Part shown: positions 59,487 to 63,273 of the stretch, piece by piece
How the letters are laid out: each line of letters begins with the position of its first letter
Numbering within the stretch: position 1 is the stretch's first letter
Assembly (NCBI GenBank): GCA_018266075.1
Contig: JAFEBB010000044.1
Location: 1 to 63,273 of the forward strand
Reading direction: 5' to 3'
Source of the DNA: Deltaproteobacteria bacterium
Lineage (GTDB): Bacteria > Myxococcota > Myxococcia > Myxococcales > SZAS-1
DNA: 63,273 nucleotides
Translations under genes and position numbers: made by a program
The notes under the pieces: generated by a model
What the model was told of the DNA's origin: nothing
What the model saw: only the letters and a program-made list of their open reading frames with translations
The model's database searches: none

Positions 59487-59717
59487 GACATAGGGGGTCC
59501 ACCGAGCTCAATTGTGCTTCTGCACAATTGGGGCGCCATCATCGTGCAGTTGCACGACGGGAGGGTCCGGTTGCTGCACCCGACCATGGGAAAAACCCCT
59601 TCCTGACAGGCACATAGGAGGTTCACCGAGCTCAATTTGTGCTTCTGCACAATTGGAGGCGCCTTCACCGTGCGGGTGCACGATGGGGAGCCTCCGCCAT
59701 GGTGCACCCGCACCATT
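59465..59717. repeat. ~123-bp direct duplication rich in hairpins
   Basis: Copy A (59465-59587) and copy B (59588-59717) share GGAAAA...CTGACAGG-CACATAGG, CACCGAGCTCAATT, GTGCTTCTGCACAATTGG and further blocks. Hairpins: in A, CAATTGTGC (59509-59517) with GCACAATTG (59522-59530), perfect 9 bp, 4-nt loop; CGTGCA (59543-59548) with TGCACG (59551-59556). In B, 17-base arms (59670-59686 and 59697-59713) pair with one mismatch around a 10-nt loop. Nothing in it looks coding. It ends about 210 bp before the helical protein gene at 59928. Confidence 0.8.
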
Positions 59718-59927
59718 TCGCCGACGCCGTACCCAACACGCTTGAATCACGCCGGTTTTCTTTCTCGAGCCGGGCCGTACCCGGACGCCGACCGGCCTGA
59801 TGGCGCTCTGCGCTGGCTCCGCCTCGCGGGACCCCGGAACGCAATTCCAGGCACTTGCCTCGTGGCATGGAGGTCGCAAGGCCTGGTGATGACCGCCGGA
59901 CCACAGGTCCTCACAAGGAGATGCGCC

Positions 59928-60767
59928 ATGGCTGGGAACAAGGTGAAGAAGGCTCACGAGGCGCTCATCGAGAAGGCGGAGCGGTACCTCGGGTTGCTCC
60001 ATGAGGTGAACACGCCCGAGGCCAACGCCCTGGCCGACGCGATCGGGCCCGAGATCGACACCTGCATCGCGGATGTGAACGAGACCCTCTCGTACAAGAG
60101 CCGGTTCGCGCTGCTCAAGCAGAAGGCGAAGGCCGCGACAGCAGATCTCAAGATGGTGGTGGGCGGCACGTACGCCCTCATCGACGCCACCGACGCCAAA
60201 CTCTACGCGCAGCTCCCACCTCGCGAGAACTGGTCGGACGCCGCGGGCAGCATTCAGGCCGATCACCTGGTCAACGCGCTCCGCGCGAGCGGGTCGGGCT
60301 CGGCCATGACCTACGCCAACCAGATTTCGACGGTGGCCGAGGTGGAGCGGAAGGCGCAGCAGGCGCTGGTGGCCGCAGGGTCGGGCAGGGGCAGCGTCGG
60401 GGTGGCGGCGACGGCGATGGCCGAGCTGCGGATGCGGCTCGACCAGGCGGACCTGTACCTCCGAAAGCTGGCACGTCCGGGCTCGGTGCTCGCCGGGAAG
60501 CTCAAGAAGGCGCGGGGCATCAAGAGCGGCCGCAAGCCGACGGTGAAGGCTCCGGTGGAGGCCGCGAGCGCTGGCGAGAGCGAGGCCAGCGCCGCGCCGG
60601 CCGTCGCGCCCGCGGGCCAGCCCTCGCAGATCACGTCTCAGGCGGCGTCTGCCCAGGTGGTTCAGCCCACGGTTGTTGTTTCGCAACCGGTGCCCGCGGC
60701 GGTGGGGGGCTTTGCCGGAGGGGCGCACCGCACGGATCATGCGCGTGAGGGAGCTCGAGCCGGCTGA
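59928..60767 (+). CDS. helical protein of unknown function downstream of the hairpin repeats
   Basis: 279 residues from ATG 59928 with AAGGAG at 59915-59920; the open frame reaching 59637 is only the repeat region. The first ~200 residues are alpha-helical (EALIEKAERYLGLLHEV, SRFALLKQKAKAATADLK, AELRMRLDQADLYLRKL); then comes a basic stretch (KKARGIKSGRKP) and an Ala/Ser/Val/Gln-rich tail of ~70 residues. No signal peptide or catalytic motif. Similar in size and plan to the protein at 23396-24154. Role unknown; basic linker suggests DNA or RNA contact. Confidence 0.7.
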   Translation: MAGNKVKKAHEALIEKAERYLGLLHEVNTPEANALADAIGPEIDTCIADVNETLSYKSRFALLKQKAKAATADLKMVVGGTYALIDATDAKLYAQLPPRENWSDAAGSIQADHLVNALRASGSGSAMTYANQISTVAEVERKAQQALVAAGSGRGSVGVAATAMAELRMRLDQADLYLRKLARPGSVLAGKLKKARGIKSGRKPTVKAPVEAASAGESEASAAPAVAPAGQPSQITSQAASAQVVQPTVVVSQPVPAAVGGFAGGAHRTDHAREGARAG

Positions 60768-60793
60768 TTCGTTCGATTCAAATCCGCAGTGAG

Positions 60794-61888
60794 CTAGCGG
60801 TGTCCAGCCGGCGCGCGTTCCATGATGGCCTCGAGCGCGTTTCGACATGGGAAGTATTCGACCGGCATCTGCTCCTGCGCCCGTCGATAGTACCCATCGG
60901 CCACGGCCCACTCTTGGTTGCCGGCGGCGCGTATCGCTTTCAACGTCAGCGAGGCGCATTCGGCCGCCAATTCGAGTCGCGCGTCGCGGAGCTTCGCTCC
61001 AGTGATGGCTGCACGATCCCGCGCGTCGTCGGACGTTGTGTCGACGCAGGTGAAGTAGAGGTGCGCCTTTCGATATTCGCGATAGGCGCAATCCGGACGC
61101 TCCTCGCCGACGTTCTTGAACTCGGCGCATCGATCGCCCTTTGACTCCGCCGCTGTGGCCTCGGCGAGGAGTTGCTCGATTGGGAGAGCAGGGCATGGGG
61201 CGACCTCGAGTCGAGGTCCGCATATCCGCCATGGGCTGCGATCTGGAACCCGAATTTCGATCACGTTTGCCCCAGGAACCACGCTCTTGGCGGGAAGTTC
61301 GTAGGTTTCTAATCCCCATGGAGCATGGAGCTCGAACGGGATTCCATTTGCCGAAGCCTCGCTCGGCTTCGCCGCTGGCTGTTGATCGAGCTCCATCGTC
61401 ACGTTGACGAGCCCAATCCTTCCAAGCCCGCGAGCCAAGTCGAAAGCGAAGCGCACGTGGTCCTGCACGCGGTGGTCGACGTCCGCGGTGTTGCCCCAAC
61501 ATTCCTCGGGCTCATCGGCGCCTATTGAGAACAGCTTGGCATCGAGCTCGCGGCCCCAGGCGACGTAGAGCCAGTCCGAGTTGCGTGCTCCAGCGACCGA
61601 ACCCAAAGCAACCACGCCCAGGAGCGCAGCGGCCGCGAGCTCTCCCGCGATTCGGGTGCGGCGGCGTTGCAATGGCCCAAGCGCGCAAACCGCAGCGACG
61701 AGGACCACTAGCGAGAGTACGGTCGACCAGCCGTCGAGCACGAATTGAGTCGGGCCTGGGTTCTCGGCGTGCCGCGCTTGCCACGCAAACCTCAGCCACA
61801 GCTGAGTAGCGAGCGGCACCGCAGAAAAGGCCAGCATCGCCCAGCGGAGTGTGCGCTCTGCTCGGCCTATGTGGCGCTCCAGCCGCAT
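60794..61888 (-). CDS. membrane-anchored protein, paralogue of 62448-63149
   Basis: 364 residues. The amino part has three hydrophobic segments (about 14-32, LRWAMLAFSAVPLATQLWL; 52-72; 85-103), opening with RAERTLRWAMLAFSAVPLA, which corresponds to RERALRWGLLATTALPIL in the protein at 62448. The large carboxyl domain (about 110-364) looks periplasmic, with a beta region (GLETYELPAKSVVPGANVIEIRV) and a helical Cys-containing region (RCAEFKNVGEERPDCAYREYRKAHLYFTC). No family recognised. Confidence 0.65.
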   Translation of the reverse strand: MRLERHIGRAERTLRWAMLAFSAVPLATQLWLRFAWQARHAENPGPTQFVLDGWSTVLSLVVLVAAVCALGPLQRRRTRIAGELAAAALLGVVALGSVAGARNSDWLYVAWGRELDAKLFSIGADEPEECWGNTADVDHRVQDHVRFAFDLARGLGRIGLVNVTMELDQQPAAKPSEASANGIPFELHAPWGLETYELPAKSVVPGANVIEIRVPDRSPWRICGPRLEVAPCPALPIEQLLAEATAAESKGDRCAEFKNVGEERPDCAYREYRKAHLYFTCVDTTSDDARDRAAITGAKLRDARLELAAECASLTLKAIRAAGNQEWAVADGYYRRAQEQMPVEYFPCRNALEAIMERAPAGHR

Positions 61889-61997
61889 GTTCCGAGCATA
61901 GCGTTGCGCGTGCGCGGCTCGCTCGGCTCGAACCTACACGCAGCCGCGGCCGACCTCAGCCACCTTGCCATGACGATCTCGATGGGAAGGGAACGCA

Positions 61998-62324
61998 TCA
62001 GCAGATGGTCATGTGGAACAAGAGCCAGAGCGCGAAGCCGACTCCGGCCACGGTCAAGCTCGCGACGTCCACAGCCTCAATGGCTGGATCGCCAGGCACG
62101 TCCATGATGGGAAGCCAGGCTCGTGGCGGTATCCAGAAGAGGCCGACAAACCGCACCACACCGAGCACAACCAACACGATGGACCACACTGCGCAAAACC
62201 CCGACAGGTGAGGCGTCTCATCGCCCATCGGGTGAGGCCAAAATGAAGTGAGGCGAAGCACGAGCGCGGAACCAACCAGCCGCGCGGCGTGGATCCTGCG
62301 CTGCGAAGCAGTCAGCGTTTGCAT
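61998..62324 (-). CDS. small membrane protein
   Basis: 108 residues from ATG 62324; a start at 62354 is possible. Three hydrophobic segments: weak one at about 15-27, then WSIVLVVLGVVRFVGLFWI (about 47-66) and SLTVAGVGFALWLLFHMTI at the end. Loop residues PPRAWLPIMDVPGDPA. It sits between the two paralogous membrane-anchored genes on the same strand, so may belong to their unit. Not recognised. Confidence 0.55.
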   Translation of the reverse strand: MQTLTASQRRIHAARLVGSALVLRLTSFWPHPMGDETPHLSGFCAVWSIVLVVLGVVRFVGLFWIPPRAWLPIMDVPGDPAIEAVDVASLTVAGVGFALWLLFHMTIC

Positions 62325-62447
62325 CCGGAGATGAATTGCAACGGTCGTTCCCACCGGGACATGGCCAGACGGCGCGGGGTTCGGCGTTTCAACCGTTCGG
62401 TACGCGAGAACTGCGTGGAAGATCCACCGCCAGCTGAAATGCAGTCC

Positions 62448-63149
62448 TCAGCGCGTGAGCTCAGCCCACGCGTCGTGGCCGCGGCAGATCTCCGCGACAC
62501 GCAATTGCTGGCATGTTCCAGCGCCAACGCCGAATCGCTTCGAAAACGGCGGTCCAGAGTCACACCACGAATCGATGCCGATGAGCTTTCCCTGAGCGTC
62601 GAATCGCTTCTCGTAGCCGGTCATTCCCTGGTTCGTTGAGACTCGCCAACCGCCTTCCGCGCACGTTTCAACGCGCGCACCGAGCCGCGCCTCAAGTCCG
62701 CGGCACTCGTCAAGCATGAATCCCCAGTCCGAGAGGATGCCCGCGGTCGCTCGCTCGGGCGTCTCGGGGCAGCGAGCCTGTCGGTCCGAGCACCAGTGGC
62801 TGATCGGCTTCCACGGACGCGTCGTCGGTGCAGCGGCCGCAAGGACGCTCGCGGCGGTCGCAAGCGCGCCGATCGCAGCAACCGTGCTCTCGAGCAGGAT
62901 TCGCAGCCCACGGCGGCGGATGCGCCCAACGGTCCAGGGCAGCGCGAACAGCGTCGCGATGCCGAGCGCGATGGGAATGCCGATGTCGCGCAGGTCCTGA
63001 AATTGGAACGCTGACCACTCGCCGTAGAACGGGTAGGGCACCCACACGATCACGCGCGCGACGGAGGCCAGAATTGGAAGCGCCGTGGTCGCGAGCAAGC
63101 CCCAGCGGAGAGCGCGTTCTCGCGAGCCGACTTCTGCGGTGGGAGGCAC
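62448..63149 (-). CDS. membrane-anchored protein, paralogue of 60794-61888
   Basis: 233 residues. Opens with RERALRWGLLATTALPILASVARVIVW and has two further hydrophobic segments (about 54-72, IGIPIALGIATLFALPW, and 86-108, STVAAIGALATAASVLAAAA), followed by a soluble domain (about 110-233) with six to eight cysteines (HWCSDRQARCPE, LDECRGLEARLGARVETC, DSWCDSG, GTCQQL, EICRG). It shares its amino-terminal plan with the 60794 gene but has a different carboxyl domain. Function unknown; the first ~120 bp to the window's right end show no further gene. Confidence 0.62.
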   Translation of the reverse strand: MPPTAEVGSRERALRWGLLATTALPILASVARVIVWVPYPFYGEWSAFQFQDLRDIGIPIALGIATLFALPWTVGRIRRRGLRILLESTVAAIGALATAASVLAAAAPTTRPWKPISHWCSDRQARCPETPERATAGILSDWGFMLDECRGLEARLGARVETCAEGGWRVSTNQGMTGYEKRFDAQGKLIGIDSWCDSGPPFSKRFGVGAGTCQQLRVAEICRGHDAWAELTR

Positions 63150-63273
63150 TCCAGTTGAACGAACTCTCGCTCGAACTGGTTCGATCGCCTCGAGAGCGGT
63201 GCGTCGCGTCGCCCGAGTTCCCCCGCGTCACGATTTCTTGAGACACCTTGCTGAGGCCAAGATGGGCCTCGAC
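63150..63273. other. right edge, no gene seen
   Basis: The last 124 bp hold no supported gene or structure; upstream region of the minus-strand gene at 62448. Confidence 0.4.

Noticed and set aside
58963-59511. 182-residue minus-strand open frame across the 31-bp array
   Set aside because: Period 31 shifts frame each unit; open only because of GC content, no start signal or motif.
59512-59745. small Cys-rich peptide genes (MCFCTIG... in both duplication copies)
   Set aside because: The frame comes from the TTGTGC/GCACAA hairpin; no ribosome-binding site and the frame is not kept between copies.

Overview
This 63.3 kb window is chromosomal DNA from a high-GC Gram-negative bacterium, most likely a member of the Myxococcota (former Deltaproteobacteria). 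The pointers are: a DUF2378-family gene (10932-11483), a family I know as a myxobacterial paralogue group; many lipoproteins in which the lipidated cysteine is followed by a long Thr/Ser/Gly linker; argS followed directly by a SPOR-domain gene; and rpsU-yqeY-dnaG-rpoD on one strand. No phage, plasmid, transposase, CRISPR array or rRNA was seen. One tRNA gene (anticodon CAT) is present.

Left part (1-18 kb): a 42-bp repeat at the very edge; an RTX-type calcium-binding repeat protein; two overlapping lipoprotein genes; a zinc-ribbon protein; a calpain-like cysteine protease with a small partner gene; a lipoprotein with an HExxE metalloprotease-like motif; a DUF374 acyltransferase-like protein; then a minus-strand run with DUF2378, a bile acid:sodium symporter-family transporter translationally coupled to a transglutaminase-elicitor-like protein, an M28 peptidase and a short-chain dehydrogenase. 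Dihydropyrimidinase (16.1 kb) and a beta-ureidopropionase-like nitrilase (20.8 kb) could carry out the last two steps of reductive pyrimidine degradation.

Middle part (18-48 kb): an FG-GAP repeat lipoprotein, OsmC, a SEC-C protein, an apparent HAD phosphatase / RumA-type RNA methyltransferase / VWA (CoxE-like) unit, a giant lipoprotein, a LapB-like TPR protein, argS-SPOR, a cupin, a nucleotidyltransferase, a five-S1-domain protein, the molybdate transporter modABC (modA, modB and modC each overlapping by 4 bp), and an RNase HI with a coiled-coil zinc-ribbon protein.

Right part (48-63 kb): a tandem zinc-finger protein, an HTTM membrane protein, a Cys-rich lipoprotein, the tRNA, and the macromolecular-synthesis cluster rpsU-yqeY-dnaG-rpoD with a terminator-like hairpin in the rpsU leader. 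After 56.7 kb the genes are small, mostly unrecognised and less compact, which looks like an accessory region. The most unusual structure of the window is here: fourteen 31-bp tandem units, many able to form a small hairpin (59061-59486), running straight into a ~123-bp direct duplication carrying long perfect or near-perfect hairpins (59465-59717), just upstream of an unknown alpha-helical protein gene. Start codons were re-chosen by ribosome-binding sites, signal peptides and overlaps; functions rest on motif recognition by eye, with no database search.
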